Below are positions 24,831 to 39,424 of a stretch of DNA of 64,000 nt, piece by piece; positions within the stretch are counted from its first letter, which is position 1; each line of letters opens with the position of its first letter. The notes under the pieces are model-generated. The model did no database searches and was not told the DNA's origin. It saw nothing but the letters and a program-made list of their open reading frames with translations. Source of the stretch: Parasponia andersonii (taxonomy: Eukaryota; Streptophyta; Magnoliopsida; Rosales; Cannabaceae). Position numbers and translations under genes: made by a program. The DNA is taken from NCBI GenBank assembly GCA_002914805.1, contig JXTB01000732.1:56680-120679 (forward strand). Direction: 5' to 3'.

Positions 24831-25071
24831 AAATTGATAAAAATCAACAGCCTAGAATCAGTGCCAGCAAAACCAAGACTTGCACCGGTTGACAAGGGCT
24901 GGGGATGAGAACAAGGACCAAACAGCCAATTATATTTCCTCTACAATTCACTAAAGAACAATACATATGAACCTGTTCGTGCTCATTGGTCAAGTCTAGG
25001 ATCACAGCCTAAAGGTATGATGTCGGTCTCATTAAGAGGCACCAAGGAACAAACTTCTCCTTGATCGCTGC

Positions 25072-28000
25072 TCAGATGTATACAGATTTAACATCATTAG
25101 GACCAAATGTTGTGGAACATGTTGGACACTTGCGGTGACGAGTGTCAATAATTTGTTGGACGCAGGGATTGCAGAACAAGTGATAGCATTTTGTAATTAC
25201 AACCTGGACGAGTGAGATATCTAAGTTATACAGAAAGGATAAACAAACCACACACAACATAGATAAATACGAGGTCATCAATGACAATAATTTTTGTGGC
25301 ACGTACACAGCAAATATCATGATCCTATTCTCAAAAGGCATATCAAGGCCACAGGAAATACAATACAAAAGGAAAAAAAAAATTTCTAAGCATGAATTAT
25401 TAACACTCTTACAACTCGCAAGTTAAGAATTGAACCCCGAACAACTGACAATAATAATAAACAGAAAGATAATAAAAGAAATGAATGCATGGATCATTGC
25501 AAACTCCAACTAAATCAAATATACCTGTTTTGTCCTGTCAAGGCAGATGGTGCACTTTAGTATCTCGCGATATTCACCAAGTTCCTGTTGAAGCTTTTCA
25601 ATAATTGATGAGCCTTCTGTTTGGGCTCGAAGTCTTAAGGCCTTTCTCCTCAAAACTTCCAGCTCTTCCTCGATTCTTCTCTTTTCAAACCTGATGAAGC
25701 ACAAAAGATTAGCACACGCCCCACAGAATGAAACAGATTGGAATGAGCACCAATAGGTCAGTACCTCTCCTTCTCTAGTTCCATCTGTAGGTCCACCATA
25801 GCTACTCGACTTTTGTCAACCTTGGATTGTGATTCGTCCACTGACCCTCGGGCTTGCTCCGATGATCTTTTGACATCTAACAACTTCTTTTGGGTACTAT
25901 CCATCATCACAGAACTTTGAAACTTGTCTTCAACAAGTTTCTGAATCTGATCCGAGCAAATCTTAAACTGCATAGCAAGTCTCAAAGGTTAGATACAGAG
26001 TTTAACTGATTCAGGTTTGTTATGGAGTCAAAGATACCTGGTCTTCAATCCTTGCAGCTTTCAAGTCATAAAAGTTAAGGCACGAATTGGCTTGTTGAAT
26101 CTCCCTCTCCAACGTTCTTTTGTCCATGAATAACTCATCCTGCAGTTGTCTTGTCCTCAGACCCTCTAAAGCAAGCTGAAAAGTAGCAGAAAAAACCACA
26201 TAAGAGATCATTTTAGACAGAAGTTTAGAACAATTAATGTAATGTCTTGTCCTTGAAAGTGCATTTGATGTGAGGGAAAAAAAATGACAGACAGTTCAAA
26301 AGTTCTGACACAACCAGCAAACAACATAAAATGTCATCTCTAAGCCAGATTAAAAAATAATAATAATAATTCCCTAAAAAAATAATAATAATATCGTAGC
26401 ATGTCAAATGCACGATACGATACAATCCAGGATTAACTTTTTGTGTTGGGGGGGGGAATAGGGGTGTGGGGGAGAAAAAGAGAGAAGAAAATGAAGTAAA
26501 CAGAAATCCTTTTGTTCCAAGCAATATCTTGCTTGCTAAACTTACCACTCCCCTTTCAACAAACCTAACTTTAACCATGTGAAGGAGAGCAAGAACAGGG
26601 GTACGTCAACCAGGATTGTACTAATATCGTGAAAGGAAAATGTCAATGACAACAGTAACAAAGGGGGGAAAAAAATATAACATTACAAAACAAAACAAAA
26701 ACCAAAAGAAATGTACAATTTAAATGAAAAATGCAGGACGTCTTCATTTATTTATTTATTCTTTTCTAACTGAAAATCATTAACGTTTCTTGACTTTTGA
26801 CATCCAAGAAAAAGGGACAGACCCAAGCTACCAAAATCTTAAAAAAAAATGGAAAAAGAAACACCTGTGCAGGTAAAAGAAAAAATGCAAAAAGAAAGAA
26901 AGAAAGGAAAAGAAGACACATTGACAATTAAATTCCAAGAGATGATCCTCCAAGTTGGGCAAAAAAAGGTCAGACATCTCAAATATAAGACGGTGAATAC
27001 ATCTTAACAATTTTTGGATTAAAAATAAATGATGGGTTGGCATTCACCTTTATGTTATAGTCATCTCTCTCAGTAATTTGCAGCAATAGATGTTGGTTTT
27101 GAGTCTGCATATCATCATAAGCTTGACCAATCGTCTGAAGAAAAATAAAACTCTGATGTTGGAACAACTTCATCACTATACAAGGGTGAGATCCCAATCC
27201 CCAAAAACAAACAGGAAACAAACCTCAATTTCGGATAAGTAAGCCTCATTCTCCTCATTTTTGGATTTCAATACATCAGCCAGTCTCAACAGATCCCTGA
27301 CAAAGCAATGAAATAAATTAGCTATGAAGCTCTACTACCTGGGGGGAAAAAAAATTCTACAGAAGACAACACAAGGTCCAATTGAAATAAAGAATAAGCT
27401 TCGTCATGTTTCAGAATTTTCAAGCATGACAGAAAATTTTAACCCCCAGACATCCAACATCTCTTGCTAAATACACCACATTAGCCACGAAAGAGCAGAA
27501 TCACAATACTTAGATCCTCCAACCCTAGCCTGCTAGCATTGAACAAAATGAAGGAAACCAGTAAATTTCTGGTGCCAAGATACACTATTAAAACATAGTA
27601 AGACTCTCACTAGTTAGAACCTTCTTCAAGGTGATGCTACTTGAAGAGAAAAATGGATTAAAAAAGAGGGTCCAAAAGCAGTGGCAGGTAAAAATTGTGT
27701 AATCAAATAATGTCCCCCCCTTCCCTTCCTCACTGCAGGGAGAAAAAAAAAAAAAAGGATGAGAACCTTTTGGACGCTTCCAACTTCTGCCTCATATCAG
27801 CAATCTCAGCTTCTGCAGCAGCTAGTCTTTGCTGAGATACGGCCTCAGCTTCATTTGCGGTTTTAACTCGTAATTCCAAGCTGTGCTCATCAAGCGAGGA
27901 CTTTAAACTTTGAACATAAGCCCATGCCTTGTATTCCAAATCCCTAGCTTCAAGGACATCCCTTCAGAAACATGAAGCAGTTAAATTGTAAATAATATAA

Positions 28001-30708
28001 CCAACATCAAGTACAGTTCTTCTCTTTGGGAATTGGTGGCAAAAGAATTTAAGGATTTTCCGCTTGCGCCAATCACTCTAGGTTGGAAAAATACTTCATT
28101 AAGTGGTGTTTAGTTGTATTGTCTTTCAGTCTTGTTTTATTTTGTCTTATCATGTAGTAGTTTTAAGAGGATAACTTTATGCTTCTGTTGAATCAATAGA
28201 AGTTGTGTTTTTACTAAAACAAAATACATAGCCAACACAGATGCAGACCTCTAAATTCATTATTAACATGAACATCTAAGATAGCAGGGGGGAACCAAAA
28301 AAAAAAAAAAAAACAACAACAACAACAACAATTCCTTAAAGTCAATAAGATTGGGCTATCAAGAAACCAGAATCGGCAACTCCAAATTTAGGTAAAGAAG
28401 AAAACAAAATGTTTTAGAAACAGTCTAACCTTGAATCAGTGGATTCACGTCTAAACATCTCCAAAATCAGCTTTAACTCAGAATCGCCCTCTTTTAAATC
28501 TTGGACCTACGAGTAGTAGAATAATAATAAATAGAAGAAAAGGCAAAACCAATATAAATTCATAAACTTCCATCAAGCTTCAACAACATAAAATGGTGGT
28601 TTAAATAACATAACTAAACAACAAACTCTGTTTCCATTGTGCATAATTACATGGATAAATTCAATTTGACATCTACTATTCTTTATATATATACAAGAAC
28701 ATGTATTATCCTTAACAAGACAAGTCTCATACAAATGGACAACTATACTCAGTGACCAATTAAAATACAACTCTAAAGTTATATAAGCGCCTACCATCGT
28801 TTGCAACTTCTGTATCTCTGCAGCCTGACCTGTGGATCTAGCAAATAAAGTTTCACACTCTTTCACCTGTTGCATGAAAGTCAGCACAAGCCCCACAATA
28901 GCATCCAAGAAATTTTACCATGTGAAAATGTACTCACCTTCCTGTCAAGAATACTAGAAAGAGATTGAACATCAGCCCGCAAAGAATTAACATCCGAAGC
29001 AGTCTCTTTATATTTACGTAATTGACCTTGCATGTTTCCCATTTCCTCGGGAAAGGAAGACACCAAAGCTTTAAATTCTGCAATGATTTCTTTTCTTCCT
29101 GAAACGTATAATTCTTCCATCAGAATTGAAGATAAGAGTAAGTGACAGAAAGCCATGGGCTCACAATTTAAAAAAAAAAAAAAAAATGCTCCAGGTTCTT
29201 CTAACCAGGTTCTCTTGAAGCCTCTTCCACCTTTGTTTCAATCATCTTTCTTTCATCATTCTGTCTCTGTATTTCTATCCTAAGATCTGTCATTTTTGAA
29301 TCAATGATTGCAGCAGATCTTCGAAGGACATCAATGACATCACTTTTAACATTAAGTTCCCTTTCCTTCCAGACAAGATTATCCTTCTCAGCCTACAATC
29401 TCCAAGGACAACGTTCTTGTCAGCATCAGAATGACACCTTAGCAAGAAAATGACAGAAAAAGGCATAAATAAACTACCGACCAGTTACAACCTGAAGTTT
29501 CTCATATGAAGCCTGATACTCAATGACTTCAGATTTCGAATTTTCTATTTGATCTCTCACCGAGAGGTAGGCTTGGGAAGAGGAAATACAAGCCACATTC
29601 TTCAATTTATTCTGGTCATTTGCAAGAAGATGTTGCATTAGAGAAAATGACATTTCAAAGTAATGAAATCACATCTACACAACGAAAACTAGTATACAAT
29701 AAAGTGACCTGCAAATTAGATAACTGCTGCAATATTTTTATCCTCTCCTCATGAAGACCTTTTATTTCCATAAGCCGACAAGAAGCTTGATCCTACAGAG
29801 CTCAAACCAGTTAACACTGACTACCTCTTTAAAATAGATGAATGATGAATAGAGAGGTCAATATATTACCATTAATTCTTTGAGAGTGGACTCCATATCT
29901 TGTAGATCTTTTACTTTATCTCTGACTTTGTCACTACTAACATGCTTGCTCCCTAGATTTAAGAAAGGAAAGCCTGCTCCCTTTGCAGCATCTCTCTGAG
30001 CTTTGAGAGTTGCCAGTTTACAATTACTCTCTTCTAATTCAGCAACTCTACTCTGCAACTCCCCTGCATAAAACCAACAAAAGCGCAAGACTTAACCTAT
30101 GTAACATTAACCTCACAGAACATTCAGTTACCGTCCAAGACCATGAAAACTATATCCAACTAAACAGAATTTCCCTTGATATTTGGGCAGTTAAAAACCA
30201 ACCCCTTCAACTTTACCCCTTTTGCCACTTAACACAGAACTTTCAAAGAGGATTATGTTTCCTTAAAATTACCTTTTATTTCAGTTAACTCAAGTGACCA
30301 AAACCTTCCTCAAAATTGCTAAAAAAACTATGATCATACAAGACTCTTAATGTTATTGAGACTACTAGAAGATTATGATCAAACATGACTCTTAATCTTA
30401 TTAAGACTACCGGAAAATTCGATAGAATTAAAGTTCCTTTACTTTAAGTACTACTGTTGATGCATACCAAGAAAAAGAAAAACAATATACTAATCTGGTA
30501 CTTAATTTTTAGACCAAGTTACCTACATCAATTTGCTTCCAGCCAATAAATAGAAGTGAGTGAGTGCCATGCACAATTTTCTTTTCTTTCTTTTTCCATT
30601 GGTAAGCAAAGAGGCGAACCAAAAACATTGATACCAACCATTACACATCTCATACCATATTCAATCATGCATTCCACCATTCCACCAAAGACAAATAATG
30701 GATCCTTA

Positions 30709-30742
<34 letters not shown>

Positions 30743-32988
30743 AACAAAAACAAAAACAAACAGTAAGTTACCTCTTAAATTTCTAAGCTCAGCTTTGTTC
30801 TTTGCATCAATATCTCGATGGCACTGCAGTTCCGTTGAAAGCAATTTATGCTTCAAAAACAGGTCAGTAAAAGCCAACCTCAAGTTCTTAACTTCTCTCT
30901 CTAACTCACTAGGTGTCATTTGCGTGCAAGAGCCTAGAAAATGGAGCAAGATACACCAAAAACTGAGATGATTCTAAGAGATATGCTCAAAGCAAGTATC
31001 ATATAAAATTAAAACCCACTTGGATCTTACCATCTTCTGAAAGTCTTTTCAAGACTGCAGCATGTATTCCATCCTTCAGATACCACAGATTATCAACCAC
31101 TGCTACCAAATTACTTAAGATGTTCTTAGTCTTTTCATAGGCTTTCAGTTGATCACCATCCATCTGTTTAGGGAAGTTACATAAAGATGAACTTTCAGTT
31201 GCACCTGTTTCCGTAAGACGACTAAGAAACGCCTCGTGAAAGGTAGATTGAGCTCCAGCTGAAAAGCAATATAAAACTTCCTTATTTACAAGAACACTTC
31301 GAATGCTATATTCCTAATGCCTACACGAGATCACAGGTTATGGGTTGTTACATAGCCCCTATATGTGCTAACAATTAATATGAATCTCATTTATATGTGT
31401 TTAAAGATATCTTTTAACTCAAATCTGGTAAACTTCTATGAACTGAATAGCAGAAATTATAACCAAACAACTGTTATTAAAACCTAGATCTAAATGATTC
31501 CTACGCAGCACCCAATAACCATATCAAGAAAGAAATTTGGTAAGCAAACAGAATGAGATAGGGTCCTGGTTAGCAATACGGGTACAGTATGCATTACATA
31601 AAAATTTAACAGACTGAAAATATGCAATCAGTATTTCATTACCACAGTTATGCCTCCCTTTTGAATGGAAAAACAATAAATAAGTGGCCTCTGAAAAATA
31701 AACCATTCACATTATAAGAGTTTTATGACACGCTAATTAAAACTAAATCATTCAACAAACCCCCACAACCAGAAAATTAAAAGAACTGCGAAAAATGATC
31801 CTCACCCTCCACAACAGACTTGTAATCAACATCTTGCTTGCAGCTTGTATCTCTTGTATGAATCGAAAATGATTCCAAATCACGAGCAAGCTATTGTAAA
31901 AACATAGAATAAACATCCCATCAAGTACATGATACTGTATACATAAAGAAAAGACAAAGCATGAAGTTGCAGAAGAGAAATAGGACAATAGTCAAACGAC
32001 AACAAACAAGAGTGTTACCTCTTCCCAAGACTTATCAACGACCTTTAAAGTGGAATCATATGGCTCATGTTTCTCCTCCAATTGGGAGAACTTATTCTCA
32101 AGAGCCAAATACTCAATCTTCTGTGCCTCTAACTTCTGTATTAGCCTTTGATTTTGATACTGAAGGACAGTAATATCAAGCTGTAACCAAAAAAAAAAAA
32201 AAAAAGAGAGAGAACTCATAAGACCAAAAACAAGAAAATTATATGTACATGAAAGTATTTCCGCAATTGACATCGAAAAGAAAGTACCACCATTTTTTTT
32301 GCTAACTTAAAACGAATCAATACATATAGGAATAGGTATAGAGCCTAATCACCTCCTGATTAAGTACTACTAATGAAACAACTAACTAGGACTTGCCAAA
32401 TGAAGCCAAGTAGATGTGAATGTCCCCTGAAGTTTGCTAACTACCATGCAAAGTACTGGGTACAACAGATACTAAAGGAATAATGTAAGGAAATGAAGAT
32501 CCAAAATCAAGGAAAGGGTTGCATCAAAGTAGAGAACATCGAGTTACAGAACCTAGCTCCATATCAACACAGTTGACCACAACTAGATTCACTCTTTGCA
32601 GACGCAAGATTGAAAACGAAAACAAAAATAATTAAAAAGGAGGAAGAGGTTTCGAGAATTATAATCCAAACCTTTTAGGGTTCTGGGTAAAAGTACAATT
32701 AAGCAGCACCACTAGTCCTTGAGTACATCGGTATCGGTATACGGTATACCAAACCAATAAACTACCATAACCAATGTGCCAAACAGCGAAACAAACCCTA
32801 AAACTCAGAATCACCCATTTGTTCAATACAGGACAAAATCTTTGGGAATCAGAAGGCTAAAATGGAAAAGAACTCACCTTTTTGTCCTCCGAAATGGGCA
32901 CGGAGTGGTGCTTCTTGGCACTAGCAGCCGTAGGGGATAAGGAGCTCACATGGCGCCGTTTCCGGTCAGCCTCACCCGTGCTCCCCAT
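25072..32988 (-). CDS. HUB1: E3 ubiquitin-protein ligase BRE1-like 1 / HISTONE MONOUBIQUITINATION 1
   Basis: HUB1 is the RING E3 that, with HUB2, monoubiquitinates histone H2B in the nucleus and so affects transcription, dormancy and flowering. Nineteen coding exons with GT/AG borders keep one frame: 32988-32878, 32180-32019, 31890-31806, 31258-31031, 30933-30772, 30063-29870, 29792-29709, 29611-29492, 29392-29206, 29098-28938, 28866-28795, 28506-28430, 27961-27767, 27296-27224, 27134-27048, 26175-26038, 25967-25765, 25690-25525, 25203-25072. They sum to 878 residues, the length I recall for Arabidopsis HUB1. The start MGSTGEADRKRRHVSSLSPT matches the family. The middle is long coiled coil (SFPEEMGNMQGQLRKYKETA, LELRVKTANEAEAVSQQRLA). 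The C-terminal RING (about 826-865) has CTIC, CYHLFCNPC and CPTC and ends FGPNDVKSVYI. HUB1 is preferred over HUB2 by the N-terminus and the EGLRTRQLQDEL/RIEDQ region. No lesion is seen. Confidence 0.95.
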
Positions 32989-34340
32989 TGAAACCCTAGA
33001 ACCGACCCCCAAACCGGCTTCGGCTCACATCACCCGTAACTTCTTCTGCTCCTTCCAACCAGATAAAAACCCTAATCCAATCAGTCCCTATATAGACAGA
33101 AACAAATTTCCCAACCAAGTGCCAAACCCTAGAAACTCAAATCAATCCCTCGAAAATCCCAATTCAAAATCCCCAAAAGCGACTAGTTTCCAATTCTAGT
33201 ACGCTTCGGGAACAAAATTCATAAACCCTAATTCAAATCACTCTCTCTCCCTCTGAGAGAGCTTAAGATTTTCTGATAATCGCAGTCATCTTCGCCCAAC
33301 TGATCCCGCTCTCTCTCTAAGGTGGAGAAAATTAAAATGAAAATGGAAACTACGGTCGTAATTATTATTTGTTTATTTTCTACTTACTATTATTATTATT
33401 ATTATTATTTGGGAGCATGGAATTTGGGGAAGGCTATAAGGGTATTTTGGGTATTAAAAAAAGAGTTTATTTTCTGTTCGAGGAATCTAAGGTGTGTGTA
33501 ATTAGTAATTACATTACCGGGAGCGAGAGAAATGAGGTGAATGCAACTGTTTGATTGGCCAATTTTTTGAGAAAGTTGACGTCACACACTAGTATGTGTA
33601 AACGTCAAGTTGCTACTTAAATGACACTCAATTTATTATTGGCTGTCATGCGAATGAGCGGTTCCCATAAAGAAGCGAATGCCTACTGCATAGAAGTACT
33701 ACCTCACTTGTCTACCTATTTGCCGCCTTTATTTTATGTTTTTTTGCTGAAATAAATATTAAAAATGTCAACTCTTCTCGAGTTTGTATTAGCCTTCTTT
33801 CTTTTTGTTTTTTTTTTTTTTTTTCCACTTGAGGGAGTGTATCGTCTTTTTAAATAGAATTTTCTTTTTTCGTCGGCCAGGCTTTTAACATGAACATTTG
33901 ACCTTGAAATGAAATACACGCACTTATGACACGGCCCGAAGATGCAAGGGCTTCATTGATATTCTAACGTTATCTTTCTTTGGCAGTCAAGTAGTATTAA
34001 GAAAAACAAAAAACAATGGCTCAAGTTGAATACGTTAAAGATCTCCAGAGAAAAAAAGTCGAGAGAATAAGAAGATTTATTCCAAACTAATAGACTCTCT
34101 TCATTTTTTTTTTAATAAATACTCTCATGCAGGCTTGCGTTGAGAACTTCGTTTTGGTGCAAAATGTTTTAAAATGCATATTTTGCTTTACATACTTATT
34201 CTATTTTTGCTGGACAATGGCATTTTCCTCCAAAACCCATATTTATAAACTAAAGTGGAAAAATTGAATAACATAACTAACCCAACGATAGGTTCGTATG
34301 AAATATTTCAAGAAAGGATGTACAACAATAGCGGAACAAC
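32989..34340. promoter_or_regulatory. HUB1 5' UTR/promoter region and gap to the hydrolase gene
   Basis: Immediately upstream of the HUB1 start (minus strand) lies a C/A-rich leader with CT-rich runs at 33237-33320 (CTCTCTCTCCCTCTGAGAGA), common in plant 5' UTRs. An (ATT)n run follows at about 33386-33410. Between 33420 and 34340 I see no gene. The end of this stretch is probably the 3' UTR of the hydrolase gene. No confident TATA box was found. Confidence 0.45.
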
Positions 34341-34356
34341 GATATGAAAATAATCG

Positions 34357-37300
34357 TCATTCATCTTTCATGGCTTGTTCATGCCTCTTTTTATGCCCAA
34401 CTTCCACAAGCAATGTCAGGAGAGCCTCACACACTTGAGACGCATCAGCTTCAGAAGGGTCATCTGTCAATGACGAGTAAACCATCCAGGCATGGTCCAG
34501 CTTGCGTTTCGGTCGGACCACAATGGAACCAGGAACTTCTGCATCACGGCATGTGACAAGCCCATCGCTCTTCTCGCCGTACCTGATCTGCAGCAGCTGA
34601 GCACAGGCAGCCATTGCTGCACCAAGGGGAATTACCACTGGGAGTTTCGTGGTTGATTGGCTGGCTGAAAGAGGAGCAACCATAGGTAGCTCTGCATGTG
34701 CAACATGCGATAATGTTGCCAGAACAGCAGGAGAAATGGCAGCTTCTGTGTGGAATGAAACAACTGGCAGTTCCCTTGGCAAGTGGTGTTTCTTTAGAAA
34801 TTCTCTTCGCCTCTCGTAAGTCAGATCTTCAAGAGCTTGCAAATCACCCTACATGATAGCGGATGACAACAGTAGAATATTAATCTTCTGATCTGTTAAG
34901 GAGTTGAATAGAAAGCTTTTCACGTGACTAACCATAATTCACGACAAATGGTAGTCTAAACACCATAGACACCAAAAGGTTTACCTGCCTACTTTATGTG
35001 CTGCTTAAGTTGTGTCACCTAACATTTTATTGAAGAACACTATCACTATCCTATTTTCTCTGGCATATGAAGGTACAAGATTAATGCTTTCCACCAACCC
35101 CCAGAAGGAAACAAACAAACCTCATCTCCGTCCTAGCAACAATCAATCAGAATTTCACACAAAACTTGGCCAGTATTTAGATAATTACTCATCACTAATA
35201 AAACCCCTCCTATTCGCCCAAAACAAAAAAGAAATGCTTAGACTTGTGTTAAGAAACGAAAGGAAAGAGAGAAAAGAGACAAGTACATAATACCTTAATG
35301 ACTTTACAGATCAGAATCTCCATTAGTTTGCGTAAATTTACATAATCTCCAAGCTGCCCTTCTCGCAAGATATCTGAAGCAATTGGGCTACCGCCAAATG
35401 GACTTTGAGCTAACACCAACCCAGCAACCTTATCTTTCAAATCGGGCCAATATAAAGATAAAGCAGCTGCTGCATCTATTCCCCCTTTGCTATGTCCAAG
35501 AAGCAAAACACGTTTACTAGAACCCCAATAGATTTCCTCAATGTATTCCTTTATCTCCCTGGCATTTTTTTCAACCGAAGCCTAATCAACACTCACCCAG
35601 ACTTTAGTTTAGATTCCACAAAAAAGTAAGGTGCAAACTCTCTAATTGATAAATAATTAGAAAAGGAAAAGGTGCATACACATAAGGGGGGGAAAAAAAA
35701 AGGATCACAAAAATACCTCGCTGTGAATCTTGGCTATATGACAGGCCAGGCCCATCTTTGAGAAACTCATTTTTGTATTAACAAAATATAGTGGTCCATG
35801 GTTGCTGAAAAGACCTGTAAATTACAAAGAGTAACCAAGATATAAAACTTCTATATTTAAAGAAGTTGCATAAACTCTAGAATCAAGCTCCATAATTCAC
35901 CACTCGCATTATAAAAGACAAAATTAATAATGGTACACAACCGATAAAGGTCAAACTTCCATACAATGACAAATGACAAATCCGAGCCACTCCAATCGTG
36001 ATTCATAGTTCTAATATATCGGAGTTGAATTCAAAACTTGACAACCGCAATATTCAAGGTCTTGACAAAAAGCTCAAGTCATTCTAACATTTGAAAGAAA
36101 TTATAAACAACTCATCTTACTGGTATTGGAATTCAGTCATTCACAACTTTACAAGTTTGATGTTCAAGATCTTAAGTAGAAGGCTAGACTTTATTCTACA
36201 TCATAAAAGACTTCTCGAATAGAGTATAGATGTTAGTGTTGGAATTCCCTAGATGACAGGTGTGATGTTGAAGCTCTAGATAGAAGTCTTAACATTATTT
36301 TTTATGGCTTAATTTAAAACAATAGCAAAAGCTACCTGGAACCAACAAGTAAACCATTGAATTTGGCAACCTGTGAACGCCATGCCTGTCACAATAAAAT
36401 AACCGAATCAACAATGCATAACAATTCATTTATATGTAGGTCTATGCAATGTAAAACAGAAAGGAATACCTGATACTATCCAGAATTTCCGTGAACCTTT
36501 CTGTTCCATCTTCAACTGAAGGCATCTCCGGATCACGTTGCAGCCATCCTATATCATCAGCAGATCCATGAACAGTTCTTCGCACCCGATTAATAAGGCT
36601 GAGAGTTAAATCATATATCAATGCTATTGAAATTCTAAATGACACAGGGATGAAAAACTCATGCTAAAGGCAACCTTAGAGACGAAAACGTTGAAATATG
36701 TGGTTCAACTTTAATCTGAGGCCATATTTGAAATTTCCCCTTAGCCATTCTAGTAACAAGTAACCACCAGTCCTGATCCTGTGTTTATTTGCTCGGAAGG
36801 ATGCTCATTTTTAAAGTTGAGAGCATTTAGAATTTCTACTTTTTACATCTAGCCATAAATATGTCCTAATATAGTTTGTTAATGTCCATGGCTCCTACTT
36901 ATGGCCTTCTTTTCAATAGTTTGTAGTTTGATTTTAGTAACTGACAATCATTTTTAGAATGACTATTCCAAAATATGCCCATACATAGCATGTTGAATAA
37001 CAGTACCCTTGAAAGATAGAAACGCCACTTTGACCATTATGATTTGATTGTACGAGGGTGCTAGAAATTTGAGATGAATCTCCAGCAGAGGTGTTTGTTG
37101 TTCCACCATTTATAGAGGGAGAGTCAGTTGCAGTACTAGATGATTCTGTACACGCAAAATGATATCCACTTGAAGATGCAAGATCACCAGAGCTAGTCCG
37201 AGATCCCTGTGTTTGCCCAGCTGAAAAAGTTACCAGCTCCTGAGCGTGTGCATTGGAATCTTCCACATCTCTAGAAGAAGGTTCTACTGCAAAAAGAAAT

Positions 37301-38867
37301 ATATGTCTAATTACGTCATTTCAAAATAACTCAGAAAATAGGGTATATGCAGTAACAATGTAAAATATCGCAAAATGAAATGAGCAAAGCTTAGTTTAAA
37401 CGTGTTGTAACATAAAAAGCTGAACAAAATTCTGAATAAGATCACTGTTGAAAGACACTTTTGGTTCAGCTGATCAGATACAATGACTAGCTAAACTTAA
37501 GTTATTAAAGCTTGCAGGCACAAGATCAGATATGCTATTGCGATCATGAAATTCGAAATTTGGATTTGTCAACACGACTAATCACCTTTCAAAGGATATA
37601 GTTAGAGAAGGTATAATCTCAGCATTAACCTATTTTAAATGCATTAATTATTGTTGGCAGAGTAATGGTTAAAACTAAGATTAGCTCTTATAAAATAACA
37701 AGTAAATACACTCCCGGTTAATAATTCACATCAATGAAACAATGTAAAATATCGCAAAATGAAATGAGCAAAGCTTAGTTTAAACGTGTTGTAACATAAA
37801 AAGCTGAACAAAATTCTGAATAAGATCACTGTTGAAAGACACTTTTAGTTCAGCTGATCAGATACAATGACTAGCTAAACTTAAGTTATTAAAGCTTGCA
37901 GGCACAAGATCAGATATGCTATTGCGATCATGAAATTCGAAATTTGAATTTGTCAACACGACTAATCACCTTTCAAAGGATATAGTTAGAGATGGTATAA
38001 TCTCAGCATTAACCTATTTCAAATGCATTAATTATTGTTGGCAGAGTAATGGTTAAAACTAAGATTAGCTCTTATAAATAACAAGTAAATACACTCCCGG
38101 TTAACAATTCACATCAATGAATCAATTCCACACATAATACCTCCCTCCCTCCCTCCCTCCCTCCCTCTTCCTTAAATCTTAACTTTTGACCTTGTAAAGA
38201 GACCACTGAAAAATCAAAGAATTAAAATCTGAGGAGGATAACACATCCTCTAAAACAAAGGAAAAGAAAGCAAAGACCCATCCAAGTATTAGCATCTTAA
38301 AAAAGTAAAGACACCGCAACGGAAAAGGAAGCTTACCAGAATAGTCAGAGAAACAGCCAGTTAGGAATGAGGTTGTTTGTGCAAGATAAGACGCAGCGTC
38401 GTTTAGGGAAGGAACAGAGGTAAAAAGCTGAGGGAAAAGCCCATCATATCCTAAACTATCATTCTGGGCCTGATCAAACCATAAATCATTATAAATCTCA
38501 CCTCTTCCTCATCAAGAAAGCTTTAAACTAAACTACTAACATTGAGTAATATCATAATAAATTGTTATCCATAAGAAATAATCTTCTATAAGTCTACCAA
38601 ATTCCCTGCCCACTCTCTTTTTTTCCCTCCAGTCTAATGATAAATGATATACAAAACAAATTCAAATTATGAAATAGTTATTCTTATTAATAACTCGGAG
38701 AGCAAAACAAATTCACAAATTCATAACTATTTAACATAAGAAATTGAAAGCTAGAGTAGAAATGACCAAAAATCAAAATTACAGTCAGAAAACATAACTT
38801 GTCTAATCAAAATATGTACCATAAACGGCGTGGACGATTCTCCGCCACTGGGGTTTCCAGCTCGCAT
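34357..38867 (-). CDS. Alpha/beta-hydrolase (lipase-like) protein of unknown substrate, 505 residues
   Basis: Eight coding exons with GT/AG borders keep one frame: 38867-38820, 38469-38337, 37286-37007, 36598-36470, 36385-36336, 35814-35717, 35581-35294 and 34848-34357. The first third (MRAGNPSGGESSTPFM, then a Ser/Thr-rich stretch) looks disordered. The second half has an alpha/beta-hydrolase core: YLLVPGLFSNHGPLYFVNT, then the nucleophile elbow VLLLGHSKGGIDAAAA with Ser277 in G-x-S-x-G, then GLVLAQSPFGGSP. Histidine in LDHAWMVYSSL near the C-terminus is a reasonable catalytic candidate. The family is that of plant esterase/lipase-like proteins, but the substrate is not known to me. The start is the first ATG in frame and lies in a short first exon. 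No lesion is seen. Confidence 0.88.
37354..38121. repeat. 384-bp tandem duplication inside the hydrolase intron
   Basis: Two adjacent copies, 37354-37737 and 37738-38121, differ at only a handful of positions by eye. They lie entirely within the intron between coding exons 2 and 3. The duplicated unit carries no recognisable coding sequence. Confidence 0.92.
38140..38167. repeat. (CCTC)n microsatellite
   Basis: About seven uninterrupted CCTC units directly follow the 384-bp tandem duplication in the hydrolase intron. Confidence 0.95.
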
Positions 38868-39400
38868 TTTAGATTTCAATTTCTGCCAAATCCAAGCCCA
38901 AACCATAGAAGCTTAGCTTTCAGGGTAAATTAAGAAGTCACAAATTTAGGGATAATGAAAGAATGATACAACATGTACATCATTTCTGGTAATGCATATA
39001 TACATAAAAATTTCAAAATTTCAAAACCGAAAATTAAATTGCAGATCAAGTACCAAAAAAAAGATAATAACTAATTAATTAATTAAGAAGCGGGGTCTTT
39101 TTTTTTTTTTTTTTGGGTTCAAGCGGTGGAAGGAATAAACAAAAATAATTGTAGAAAAAGAAACGAGGTTTACCGGATTAGGGTGAGATGAGAAAGGAAA
39201 AGAATCAAAGCGAAGTAAGATTTAGGATTTGGAGAGAGATCCATTACTCTGACCTTACAGTTACACAGGAATAGGAATAGAAGATTTGATTAGGAGGTGA
39301 AGACGAGGAAGAAAGATACTTAACGGCAAAGCAATAACGATCCAAACGGAGTCTTAGACTACGTCGTTTTCTAACCTGGGCCTTATAGAAATATGAACCA
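38868..39400. promoter_or_regulatory. Upstream region of the hydrolase gene
   Basis: This stretch runs upstream of the hydrolase start on the minus strand. Around 39165-39175 a GTAAACC-type donor (minus strand) suggests an additional 5' UTR exon near 39175-39250. A run of 18 T lies at 39099-39116. No TATA box was confidently found. Confidence 0.35.
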
Positions 39401-39424
39401 TTTTGGGTCCTAATTTAAGTAAAT

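Noticed and set aside
25072-32988. HUB2 as the identity of the RING gene
   Set aside because: One stretch (GQAYDDMQTQNQHLL) resembles HUB2, but the N-terminus, the region before the RING, the RING itself and the 878-residue length fit HUB1.
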